Below are positions 46,623 to 57,300 of a stretch of DNA of 64,000 bases, piece after piece (the first letter of the stretch is position 1; every line of letters starts with the position of its first letter). Under the pieces are notes generated by a model that was not told the DNA's origin, searched no databases, and saw nothing but the letters and a program-made list of their open reading frames with translations. The translations under genes were made by a program, and so were the position numbers. Origin of the DNA: Planctomycetota bacterium (GTDB taxonomy: Bacteria; Planctomycetota; Phycisphaerae; Phycisphaerales; UBA1924); NCBI GenBank assembly GCA_013285505.1, contig CP053450.1, forward strand, positions 914,796 through 978,795, read 5' to 3'.

Positions 46623-48157
46623 GCGAGCCCCCCGACCACACGCTCAAGCTCGGCTTGCGTGGTTGCGCCGGCCTCGACGAGAGCGGCTGCTTCCTGTTCG
46701 AGACTGCGCACACCGTGAGCTCGCGCGTACTGCCGGATCGTCGCGGCAGATTCTCCGCGCGAGACGAGTGCACGGAGTCCATCGTCAACGGTGACCAGCT
46801 CGAAGATCGCCGTGCGGCCGCGGTACCCCGCGCGAAGACACGCCTCACAGCCGGCACCGCAGCACTCCTGATGCACCAACCGCAGCAGCCGCTGGGCCAG
46901 CACGGCCGAGACCGAGGACGCCACCAGATACGGTTCGACACCGAGATCGAGCAGGCGGGTCACCGCAGAGGGGGCGTCGTTGGTGTGCAGCGTCGAGAAC
47001 ACCAGGTGCCCCGTGAGGCTGGCCTGGATCGCGATCCGCGCCGTCTCGGCGTCGCGGATCTCGCCGACCATGATCACGTCGGGGTCCTGCCGCAGGATGT
47101 GGCGGAGCCCGCCGGCGAACGTGACGCCCTTCTTGGTGTTGACCTGCGACTGGCTGATCGCGATCCCGGCCGTGGCCAGCTCGTACTCGATCGGGTCCTC
47201 GATGGTCATGATGTTGAGCCCACCGCCGGTGTGGTGCTTGGCCAAATCTGTGGACGCAGGCTGATCGCTTCGCTCACTTCGCGTCGCGAGCCAGCGCAGG
47301 GTTGTGTAGAGCGTCGTGGTCTTGCCCGAGCCCGTCGGGCCGGTGACCAGCACGATCCCGCTGGCCCGCCCGGCGGCCTGCAGGAACCGGGGTTCCACGG
47401 CGTCCGGCATGCCCAGGGATCGGAAGTCGTCGAGCCCGGGCCCGTGACCGACATCGAGCAGCCGCACCACCGCCCGTTCTCCGTAGCTGGTCGGCAGCGT
47501 GCTGATCCGCAGGTCGATCGAGCGTCCCGAGCCGATAGCGACCGTGGCTCGTCCGTCCTGCGGGATCCGGCGCTCGGCGATGTCCATGCGCCCCATGACC
47601 TTGATCCGGCTGACGATCGGGGCGGTGAGCTTGGGCGAGACCTCTCGCACCGTCTGGAGCACACCGTCGAGGCGGTAGCGCACCAGGGTCCGGTCAGCGA
47701 GCGGCTGGACGTGGATGTCGCTGGCCCCGCGGCCGAGGGCTTCGAACACCATGGCGTCCACGAGCTTGACCACAGGGCCCTTGCCCTCGGTCGAGAGCAG
47801 GTCGCGGTCGGCGATCTGCAGGAGCCGTTCGACGTCGGTGTTGTCTTCGGCCTGAGCAGAGGCTGTCGTCTCGGTCTCATGCCCCTGGACCGAGGCGTAG
47901 GCCGCGTCGATGCATTCGGCGATGGCCTGTTCGTCACCGACGGTGGTCTCGATCAGGACCCCGAGCCGCACGCCGACATTGAAGACCGCGGCGGGGTCGG
48001 AGCGATCCGCGATGAGGAGTTGTTCCACACCGTCCGCTTGCCCCCCGCTCAGGATCAGGTGTTGTCGTGCAAAGTACCTGGGAATGAGGCGCAGGAACGC
48101 CTCGCTCGGAGGCGAGAGGTCCGTGTGCATGGTAACAGCATTCAGGACATCAGTCAC
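46619..48157 (-). CDS. gspE: GspE secretion ATPase
   Basis: A 512-residue AAA-type traffic ATPase. It has an N-terminal MshEN-like region and then the catalytic core with ASDIHVQPL, Walker A VTGPTGSGKTTTLY, the Asp box MTIEDPIEYE, Walker B RQDPDVIMVGEIRDAETA and the His box LTGHLVFSTLHTND. A compact cysteine cluster (CCGAGCEACLRAGYRGR) is the zinc motif of GspE. It powers pseudopilus growth from the cytoplasm. I chose GTG at 48157 because it overlaps the gspD stop by GTGA; another in-frame start lies a few codons later. It is intact. Confidence 0.93.
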   Translation of the reverse strand: MTDVLNAVTMHTDLSPPSEAFLRLIPRYFARQHLILSGGQADGVEQLLIADRSDPAAVFNVGVRLGVLIETTVGDEQAIAECIDAAYASVQGHETETTASAQAEDNTDVERLLQIADRDLLSTEGKGPVVKLVDAMVFEALGRGASDIHVQPLADRTLVRYRLDGVLQTVREVSPKLTAPIVSRIKVMGRMDIAERRIPQDGRATVAIGSGRSIDLRISTLPTSYGERAVVRLLDVGHGPGLDDFRSLGMPDAVEPRFLQAAGRASGIVLVTGPTGSGKTTTLYTTLRWLATRSERSDQPASTDLAKHHTGGGLNIMTIEDPIEYELATAGIAISQSQVNTKKGVTFAGGLRHILRQDPDVIMVGEIRDAETARIAIQASLTGHLVFSTLHTNDAPSAVTRLLDLGVEPYLVASSVSAVLAQRLLRLVHQECCGAGCEACLRAGYRGRTAIFELVTVDDGLRALVSRGESAATIRQYARAHGVRSLEQEAAALVEAGATTQAELERVVGGLA

Positions 48158-50280
48158 CGAATCACCCTCGGCTGGGGCTCCGGCCACCCGTCGTCGATGT
48201 CCATCTCGGTCGAGCGCAGGTCGCTGAGGTACTTCAAGTCCTCGAAGTCGCGGTCGCGCAGGATCGTCGAGCGGATGAAGACGTAGAACCGCGACCGGCT
48301 GCCGGACTTGCTGCGGTTCTTGAACGCCTCGCCCAGCAGCGGGATGTCGCTGAGCAGCGGGATCCCGGTCTCGGCGTACCCCTCGGTGGTCAGCTCGATA
48401 CCGCCCACCGCGATCGTGTAGCCGTCGGGGATGGTCGCCACGCTGTCGATGCTGTTCTGCTGTCGCGGCGGCGGCACCGAGGGATCGGACGCCGCGCCGA
48501 CGAACGCGCTGAGCGAGATCTGGTACTCCAGCCGCAGGTGGCCCCCCTCGGCGATCTGCGGCCGCACGCTGACCTCGGTGCCCGCGTCCGATGAGCCGCC
48601 GAACGAGGTGGTCGCGACCGTGTCCGAGGCGTTGAGCGTGGTGTAGGGCTGTTCGAGCACCGAGTTGAGGCTCGCCTGCTCGTTGCTGGCAACCAGGACC
48701 TTCGGGATCGAGAGGGAGCGGCCCTGGTTGAGCGACTGCAACGCCCGCAGCACCACGCTGAAATCACCCGGGTTGAGCACGATCCCCGTCAGCCCCGCGC
48801 CGCGGTTGCCCTCGATGCCAGACGCGCCCGCGCCGGTGGAGCTGAGCCCGAAGAGCGAACTCAGCTTGGCGACGGTGTCGTTGGGGCCGTTGATGAGCGC
48901 GTCGATCTCGACACCGAGGTCCAACGAGTCGCTCTCCGACAGGCTCACGATCAGGACCTCCAGCAGTACCTGCGGTCGCCGAACGTCCAGGTCCTTGAGC
49001 AGCCGCTCCAGCCGCTCGAGTTCGGCGACCTCGCCGATCGCGATGATGGAGTTGGTGGCGGGGTCGGCGGTGAGCTGGAGTTCTTCGGATGCGGCCTCGT
49101 ACCGAGTCTGCGGTGGAGTGGCTGCGGTGTCTGGAGCACGCGTTCCCTCGTCGGGCTCGCGACTGGATAGCGCAACGACTCCGGTGGAGACCAAGGATCG
49201 CACTACAGCAACCACCTCTTCGGCGTCGCGGTTCATAAGGCGGAAGGTCCGAGTCGGCCGACGCACGGCCTCAGGAGATTCGGCAAGCCTGGCAAGGATC
49301 TCGACCACCTGCTTGTGCTGGGCGGCGGTCGCAGTGACAATCAGACTTCCAGTCGGATCATCACCGATCACATGGAACCGATCGCCGAGAATCGGTTGGC
49401 CCAAAAGAGTGGTCAGGGAGCCTGCGACCTGAGAGGCGGGCACCCCCCCAGCCGAGTACGTGATGGTCTCAGCAGCCACGCGACTATCGAGCTGTGCAAT
49501 CAGAGCTCTCCAACTATCGAGCTCCGACTCAGGGGCCACAACCAGGATCGAACGACCGTCACCGGATGGGATGAGGCTCCCCCGCAGGATCGCGTTCCCC
49601 GACGCAACCCGCTTGGCAGCAATCTGCGCAGCGGTGGTGAGGATCTGTTGCACCTCTCCACTCTCGATATGTACTTCAACTGGAACGACCGGCGACGACT
49701 CTCTCTCCATCTTCTCGATTGCTCGGAGCACCAGCCGGACCCGGGGGTCGAGGTCGGCCACAAGGAGGTCGCCAAGCGAGGGTAGCGGCGTTACCACACC
49801 GCCGGGTGTCGAGAGGAGTGGCCTGACCGCAGTTGCGAGTTGTTCCGCATCACGCGTGTTAGCGGGCACCATGACCACGCGAAAGCCGGCAGGAGCAAAC
49901 TGGCCAGCAACTATCAGCTCGTCCGGGGATTCGACGCGGGCGAGCCCGGCCGCGGCAGAGAGTTGGACGACCGTCAACGCATCATCGTCCGCCATGCGTA
50001 TCGTCGTGAACCCCCGAGACGCCAGCATGCGGTTCGTCAGTGCCCACAGTTCTTCGTCAGTCATCGGGGTGTTGAGACGGAGCGTGACTGTGCCCGAGAG
50101 CTTCGTGTCGTAGTTGATCGTGAGACCGAGGCGCTCTGCGGCCAGATCGATCAGTCGGGCCAACTCAGTGGTCTCGGCGAGTTGTGTGCGCTGCGCTGTC
50201 TGGGCAAAGGCCGGCACACACAGCACGGAAAGCCAAAGGCATGCGCTCGCCAACCTCCACGTTGCACATGGTCTGCCCAT
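48154..50280 (-). CDS. gspD: GspD secretin
   Basis: A 708-residue outer-membrane secretin. A signal peptide (ATWRLASACLWLSVLCVPAFA) is followed by an N0-like domain (LAERLGLTINYDTKLSGTV), several N1-N3 KH-like repeats (including VIGDDPTGSLIVTATAAQH and LTADPATNSIIAIG) and the C-terminal secretin gate (RRPQVLLEVLIVSLSESDSLDLGVE, VASNEQASLNSV, VRPQIAEGGHLRLEYQISLS, IPDGYTIAVGGIE, GIPLLSDIPLLGEAFKNRS). It forms the outer-membrane channel. The ATG at 50280 was chosen for the signal peptide start. It is intact and heads the gsp operon. Confidence 0.93.
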   Translation of the reverse strand: MGRPCATWRLASACLWLSVLCVPAFAQTAQRTQLAETTELARLIDLAAERLGLTINYDTKLSGTVTLRLNTPMTDEELWALTNRMLASRGFTTIRMADDDALTVVQLSAAAGLARVESPDELIVAGQFAPAGFRVVMVPANTRDAEQLATAVRPLLSTPGGVVTPLPSLGDLLVADLDPRVRLVLRAIEKMERESSPVVPVEVHIESGEVQQILTTAAQIAAKRVASGNAILRGSLIPSGDGRSILVVAPESELDSWRALIAQLDSRVAAETITYSAGGVPASQVAGSLTTLLGQPILGDRFHVIGDDPTGSLIVTATAAQHKQVVEILARLAESPEAVRRPTRTFRLMNRDAEEVVAVVRSLVSTGVVALSSREPDEGTRAPDTAATPPQTRYEAASEELQLTADPATNSIIAIGEVAELERLERLLKDLDVRRPQVLLEVLIVSLSESDSLDLGVEIDALINGPNDTVAKLSSLFGLSSTGAGASGIEGNRGAGLTGIVLNPGDFSVVLRALQSLNQGRSLSIPKVLVASNEQASLNSVLEQPYTTLNASDTVATTSFGGSSDAGTEVSVRPQIAEGGHLRLEYQISLSAFVGAASDPSVPPPRQQNSIDSVATIPDGYTIAVGGIELTTEGYAETGIPLLSDIPLLGEAFKNRSKSGSRSRFYVFIRSTILRDRDFEDLKYLSDLRSTEMDIDDGWPEPQPRVIR

Positions 50281-50450
50281 CACGCGTCTCGCCTCGATGA
50301 AGCCCGAGCGGAGGACTCGATGAGCCCAACTGCCCGCGATCCGTGGCGTTGCTGGGGAACACGCGTCAACGTCGAAACATCGTACATCGTGAAGCACAAG
50401 CTTTCTGAATCAGACGGGGCTGCAATGCGAGCGGGCCTGACCTGAGTGGA

Positions 50451-51113
50451 CTACTGCCGATTCCAAATGGCTCGAACGCCGTCTTCATGAAGACTGCGCC
50501 ACACGCTCGCCTGGGCGACACCGGCATCCTGGCGGATCGACTCAAGCAGTGATCGCGCCGCGTCCGGGACAGTTTCACCTCGGCGTTGGGCCCGCTGCTC
50601 GGCACGGAGGGCCAGTCTGGCAGCGTGGCGTTCGGCATGATCGGTCAGCACAGCCCCGAACTCGGCTGGGAGGCCAGCCACCGCGGCTTCAGACCTTGCG
50701 AGTACACCTGCTGTTGTGAGCTCAGTGAGCTGGATGAGCGAAGAGTCAAGCAACTGCAGTCTTGCGGTCAGGTATGCCGCTCGTGAAGCGGAGAGTGCCT
50801 GTTCGGCGGTAGCCATCGCGGCGAGAACGTCGTGGTCGCCGGGAGCGTCAACAAGCCGGTCCTGCAGAGCGGCAATGTCCTCAATGGCCTGATCCATAAT
50901 CCCTTGATGGGCAATGAGATCCGTTCGTTGATCGGAGGGCAACTCAAGGCGATCGAGCAGTGTTGTCGCATCTGTGGCATTGACGTTGCTGCTCGCCAGA
51001 ACTTGAGGGCTCAGACCGATCCGCTCCGCGATCTCGGTGCCGCCGAGATCCACGGCAGTCGGCAGCAGCATCGAGATCACTGGCCAAAGACCGAATATCA
51101 ATACGCCCAGCAT
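50451..51113 (-). CDS. Exported protein of unknown function upstream of the gsp operon
   Basis: A 220-residue protein starting at ATG 51113 with AGAAGGG upstream. The N-terminus (MLGVLIFGLWPVISMLLPTAV) is a signal peptide or anchor. The rest is Ala/Leu/Glu-rich and helical (LDRLELPSDQRTDLIAHQGIMDQAIEDIAALQDRL…), likely a long coiled coil, rather like periplasmic Spy/CpxP-type or DUF-type proteins, with no motif I can name. It lies 170 bases before gspD on the same strand and may be co-transcribed. It is divergent from the RHS gene. Confidence 0.6.
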   Translation of the reverse strand: MLGVLIFGLWPVISMLLPTAVDLGGTEIAERIGLSPQVLASSNVNATDATTLLDRLELPSDQRTDLIAHQGIMDQAIEDIAALQDRLVDAPGDHDVLAAMATAEQALSASRAAYLTARLQLLDSSLIQLTELTTAGVLARSEAAVAGLPAEFGAVLTDHAERHAARLALRAEQRAQRRGETVPDAARSLLESIRQDAGVAQASVWRSLHEDGVRAIWNRQ

Positions 51114-51154
51114 TTGCACGCCCTTCTGTATTGTGGTTGCGATCTCCAGAACGC

Positions 51155-51183
51155 AGCATACAGGGAACGGACAACACGGACAA
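51155..51183 (-). promoter_or_regulatory. Candidate promoter for the gene at 51113 and possibly the gsp operon
   Basis: On the minus strand TTGTCC (51183-51178) and TATGCT (51160-51155) are 17 bases apart, about 40 bases upstream of the ATG at 51113. It mirrors the plus-strand candidate at 51275-51302. Confidence 0.45.
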
Positions 51184-51274
51184 GGGGCACATTCCGGGCC
51201 AAAGGGAGCTAAGCCTAACATCAACAAGCCAGTGGCAAACTCATCAGGACACATCTCGGGCTCTGGTCACCGAC

Positions 51275-51302
51275 TTGCACTTGTGACAAATGGCGGTATG
51301 CT
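51275..51302 (+). promoter_or_regulatory. Candidate promoter for the RHS gene
   Basis: TTGCAC (51275-51280) and TATGCT (51297-51302) are 16 bases apart in the divergent gap, about 80 bases upstream of the ATG at 51384. The -10 hexamer is identical to that of the opposing candidate. Confidence 0.45.
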
Positions 51303-51383
51303 CGGACGCCTCAGAGGGCGCCGGGCGCTCGGTCGGCGAGGCTTTGGATTCCGCGTGTCCCCGAGCACAGGACGGAGATCGCC

Positions 51384-54300
51384 ATGGCATCGTTCCGCCT
51401 TTCAACGTTCTGCATCATTATTGCCGCGGTCGTGGCCCACAGTGCGGGGCGTGTCGGCGCCCAAACCACACGCGGTATCGAACGCATTATGCGTGAGGTG
51501 CAGATCCGCAAGATCACCGTTGGAGTGAACGGAAACAAGAGCCCGTATTCTTGGCCAGATGGATACGTCGTGGCAGAAGGCAATGAATGCAACCCCGGCC
51601 TGTTTCCGCCCGACGGATTCTACTTAGGAGAGATCGAGCAGAACTTCGGAACACATCCGGATGAGGTTCTCTCCGATATCGCCGATAGCGCAGATCTGGA
51701 TGAGCGATTTATGGATGTAGCGAAAGAGTTTCTGCAAGAGCAGGCCTCTCTCACTCAGTACGCCACGCCTGACGACATCATTCATAATGGGTATGAATCA
51801 ATTAAGGGAGAGACAGATTCAACGTTGAGCCTCTCCGACTACGGCAACTGGCATTTTTCTGGGATAGATAATGCGCCGTGGTTTGTGCCATCCAACTTTA
51901 CTCAAGCCAATATTCCGGCGGCACTGGCCGACATGACGCAAGCGATCCGCATGTGCAGGTACGTGACCGGGGGGGTGGGCTACGCCGACATCGAGTACAC
52001 CCTTTGGTCTGGCGATGTTGATGAATGGGACGCAACGGGTGTCGGCTCCTCGCTACAGCAGTGGCTTGAATCATACCCAACTGACTCTGATAGCCAGGCG
52101 TGGAGCGATGATTATGTGTCGCTCACGGAGACTGGCGCCCAAGGCGGCTACGCCGCATACGACGGCGAATGGAACGACTCTTCCATGCTTGCGCCCCCTT
52201 CATACCGCCACGTACGTCGGCGGCTTGGCGTTGACACGATCTGGCCGGTGCCGGCAAAGGTCAATTGGTTTCTCTATACGACGGTAGGTGAGTATCTCGA
52301 TGGCTACGGGGACCCCATCCCTCCGTACAAGGATGGAATGCCGACATCCTCGGAAGAGGTCTGGGAACTGTACGAGACAGTGCCCGCCACGCCCGACGAG
52401 GATGGTGGTGGCCAACGGGTCTCAGGGTGGAATAATAAGTTCGATGGCACCGGTACCAAAGAGCTGTTCAATCTTGATGTCAATAAGAGTCACTCAGAAG
52501 AGGGTGGGGTCGAGTACGCGTTCGATGGCAGTTGGAGCGTGAAGAGTCACCAAGTCTGGGAGTTCGAGTTCGCCAATCCATCCGCGAGCGTGCCCTGCAA
52601 CGAAGATCCGGAAACAGCGGTGAGGCCGGATGACCCTCGCGAGGACGACCTCCCGAAGGACGACAATACCGGCACGCAGGGAGGTACTGCGTGTGGAGCT
52701 GCAGGTCCGGGCGGTCCGGGTGGGCCGGGCGCCCCCGGGAGGACCCGGCGGCCCAGGAGGCCCGCAGGCCGGCGGCGGTTCGGAGGGAGGCGGCGGAGCC
52801 GCCGGATGGCGGGTTCCAGTACTGCTCGGCGGTCTTCCCGCCCGATCCGAACTGCGCGGGCAATGACCTCGCTTCTGGCGGCCCGGTCGAGTACAGGAAT
52901 GGGGTCAAGTCCGAGACCGTTGTGGATCTTCAGGTGACGGTTGACGGGCCAGATTATTCCCTGGTGCGGCACTACACCGGCGCACCGGACTACGTCTCGA
53001 ACAGCAACCGTGCCTTGAACGGCCCCGCGCTCGTTGGTGAGGGCTGGACCATGAACGCGTTCATGTACCTGGTGCCGGATCCCTTGGACAGCACGCGATT
53101 GCTGCTTCGCTCGTGGCCGTTGACGGTGCAGTACCCGTTCACTTACGACATGTCCGAGGACGCGTATCTCCCGCTGGGTACTTCGACGCTCCGGATTGAC
53201 AAATCGTTTGTCTGGATCGACGGGGAGTACTGGCCGACCTGGAAGCTGCACGCCCCGCGGGAGTGGGCGATGCACTTCGTGCGTCAAGCCGAAACCGGCA
53301 CGGGCGAGTTTGATGAAGACGATGCCGGTTCGGTTGCCGATCAGCTCGATGGCCACCTTTACGGCGTACTGCTCCACTCTTCCGATGCATGGAACAACTA
53401 CCGGGTGTACTCCTACTACAAGGTTGTGTACGACAACGGCGGGACGGATGTCTTCACCCCCCGGCTCCGCGAGATTCACCTCAACGGTTCGCCCTATCAG
53501 TTCGGCGACGCTCGGGTGCGATTTACCTGGCACTTCGACGACGATGGCGGGGCCCTGACGAGTATTGTTGGCCAGCTCGACGAGGTCGAGGTGGTCCGGT
53601 TGGATGAGAATGGTGACGAGGTCGTCACGCAGCGCGTCGACTACTCCTACGGCGCGGAGCTCGGCTCGGCCCTCTCGCCGGATGTGGCCAAGAACGGGAC
53701 CGGGCACGATGAATCCACGGAGCTGGTGCAGGTCGCGACCTACACCCTTGTCGACAGCGCGCCGTCCGGCGTCGACCCCTACCGCGTCCAGGTGCGCCAG
53801 TATCGGTACCACGATGGAGCGGCGGCGAGTTCCACCGGCGACGAACGCCTCGATGTCTTCGGGCTGCAGAGTCAGCTCAAGTCCGTTATCGAGCCCCAGC
53901 AGATTGAGTACTACGCCGAGCGGCGCACGGCGGCCTGGAGCGCGGGGAGCCGTGTCCTTGACGCGGCGGAAGAAATGCTCGGGATGGACGACGACGAATC
54001 GAGCAGCGGCTGGAGCGAGGGCGGGAACTCCCCGGAGATCGTCGATTTCGCCGCCAAGATTGTGCATTACGATTCCAACGGGCTCGTGGAGCGTCAGCAT
54101 TTCCAGGCCGCGTGCGGCTGCTCCGGCTCCTCGCAGTCTGTGAGAATGGCGTACGAACTCGAGGAGTACGACATCAGCCCTGCCGATGACCGGGGGCGGT
54201 CGCTCATTATTACGGAGTCGGTTGACTCTGGGTCGGGGTACGAGCCGTACCGGCGCTACTACATCGATACCACGCTCATCGGGAGCAACTACGTGCCGCG

Positions 54301-57300
54301 GGTCACGAGCCGTGCGACCGCCGAACTCGATTCCAGCGGCGACGACGAGCGCATCTGGGCCACAGAGTCGGTCTACGACACTACCAGCCTTCTGCTCGAA
54401 GAGCACTACACAACCAGCGCCCTCGCCTCTTACGGCCGTGCTGGTGGCGGCGGGCCGACGATCTCTCGGGAGGCCTCTGCCGGGCATGTGACGCTCGTTG
54501 AGTACAACGGCGACGGGCGGATCATCCGCGCGAAACACCGGAAAGGTGAATCGGCTCCGTCCGCCGTCACGCGGTTCGAGATCGATTACGGATCCACCGA
54601 CGAGACCTCGCACCTGATCACCGAGACTCGCGAGTTCAACGGACTGGGATCCGGTGCGGACTATACACAAACCACGACGTACGACTACCGGTTCTACCAG
54701 GTGTGGGACGATGTTGCAGACGAGGCTGTCGACTCTTCCGCGATCTCTGCGTTTACCGTGACTACCGAGGGCGACCTCGCCGCGGAGAACGGTTCCAGCG
54801 CCGGACTTTCGGGCCATTCGATGACGGTGCTCTTGAATACAGACGGCAAGCCTGTGTGGGTGAAGCATTTCGACAACAGCATCGATTACATGGAGTACGA
54901 ACCCCGTACCGGGACGACAGTAAAGATCGCCCACAATGTGGATCCGACGGGTGGTGCGAGCGGCTCTCCGAACCCACCCTTGAACGGATCGCAGTACGGC
55001 ATCTCGGACACCTCGGCGTGGGGCCGGTATGCCGATGGTGGATTCGCGATCACCACTCGGACCAACGACCTGCTTGGTCGCATGGTATCAAGCACGTCGC
55101 CAACCGGTGTGTCCACCTACCTGATCCGCGATATCGCCGAGGAGGACTCGGCCGAGTTCGGTATGTCCGGAAGTGATGTGCTCTACTTCCGCACACTGCG
55201 GTTCCCTCATCTTCTCTCAGACGACAGCACGGACGGTCCCGTGGCGGTGTCGTGGCGGGACGCGGGCAATTCGACCCTCCGCAGCAGCGGGTTTGAGCTC
55301 GATCTCCAGGGCAGCTACGACCCGCCGACACCGAGCGACGTGGATTGGGCGGCGGAGTTGTCACGAAGCACGGCGACGTTGTCCTACGCGGGAGTGACGA
55401 CCGCGACCAAGCGGTGGCTGGACCTCGACGAGACCGGGCGGGTCGCGCAGATCGATTACGAGTACGACGGTCTGGGAAGGCGGGTCGCGGTGACCGATCC
55501 AAACGGGACTCTTCGCCGGACCGTGTTTGACGTACTCGATCGTCCGATCGAGGGCTATGTAGGTGACAGCAGCGGCGACCTTCTTGTGCAAGAGATGTAC
55601 TATGACAGCGGCACGCAGCAGATCCGGACCGGGATCGGCAACAGCAATCTCACCGTCCTCGTGCAGCACACCGGCGAGGACGGCACACTCGCGGATGACG
55701 AGCGCGAGACCATCAATTACTACGATTGGCATGACCGCCTGATCGCCACCGAGAACCCCGAGTCGCCCCACCAAGCCATGAAGTACGACAACATGGACCG
55801 GCCGATCGTCGCGGCGGTCTACTCCTCCCTGCCCACCATCGACTTGGACGGCGTGGACATCGACGACGAGACCAACCGTGGTGCATACTCCGAGACTTTC
55901 TATTCCCAGCGCGGCCTGCCCTATCGGTCCCGCGTCGCGATCGACCCGTCCCAGGCGACGATGAGCTTCCTGGAGTCCGACACCTGGTACGACGAGAGCG
56001 GGCGACGCCTCGCGTCCGACGCTCCTAACGGTCCGGCCAGCGTGGTGGAGTATGACGGCCTCGGCAGAACGGTCCGGGCCTTCATCACCGACCGCGCCGG
56101 CGACACCGCCTCCAACGGTTCGGGTTCGTACGAGGACATCACCGACCTCAGCGACGACAATGTGATTGAGGAGTCCACCATCGTCTTCCGAGACGACACG
56201 CTCCCCGAGCTCGCGTATACCACCAAGTGGTCCAATGCGGTCGAGAACCCCGGCGAGATTGGCCTGGATGACGGCATCACCACCTTCGCGGGGTCGGTCT
56301 ACGACGACGCCTCGCGGCTGATCGCCACCATCAACTGGGGCACCAACACCACGGGCTTCCAGCCCGCGGGGTCGGGCGGTATCCCCACCGTCCCCAGCAC
56401 CGTCCCCGACCGCGACTCCTCGCCCTGGGACGACACGATTATCACCGAACAATCCTACAACAGCCGCGGCCTGACCGAGACGGTCACCGATCCCGAGGGC
56501 AAGCTCACCCGCTACCTCTACGACGACGCCAACCGCCGCATCGCGGTGGTCGAGAACTATGTGAGCACCGCCTTCGGTTTCGGCTGGGACGCCACCGCCG
56601 GGCGGTGGGAGGTTACCGGGGGCCTGAGCGGCTCCACGCCCGATGTCAACCGCGTCACGAGCTACGCGCACGACCTGGCCGGCAACGTTCTGTACCAGAC
56701 GGCCCACCTACCGCCCAGCGGCGGAGGCTCGGAGGATGTCCAGGTCACCGAGTACGTCTACGGTGTGACGGCGGTCACCAGCAGCCCCGGCGACACCGAC
56801 TCGCTTATCACCTCCTACTCCCTGCTTAAGGAGGTCCGCTACCCGAACGAGTCGACCGGAGAGCCGGGCACGACCGACGAGTACAAGGTCAAGTACGCCT
56901 ACAACCAGCTCGGCGAACTCCGCAGCGTCGTCGACCAGAACGGCACCACCCATGTCTATAGCAGGGACAACGCTGGCCGAGCGACGCTCGATTGGGTCTC
57001 GGCCTTCGGCACCGATGTCGACGGCCAGGGGACCGACATCGATGACACCGTCAACGGCATCCAGATCTTCTACGACACCTTCGGACGGGTCGAACTAGTC
57101 GAGAGCCTCGACAGCACGCCTGCCGTCGTCAACGGCGTGAAGTTCGGCTACAACAGCCTCTGGCAGGTCGAGGATGTGTTTCAGGACCCCAACAGCGCTG
57201 TCACTGAAACCGGTGGCACACCTACCGGCGACACCATGGTTGTCCGTTACGGCTACTCCGAGGATGCCACTAACAACCACAGCCGGCTCACCTCCATGAC

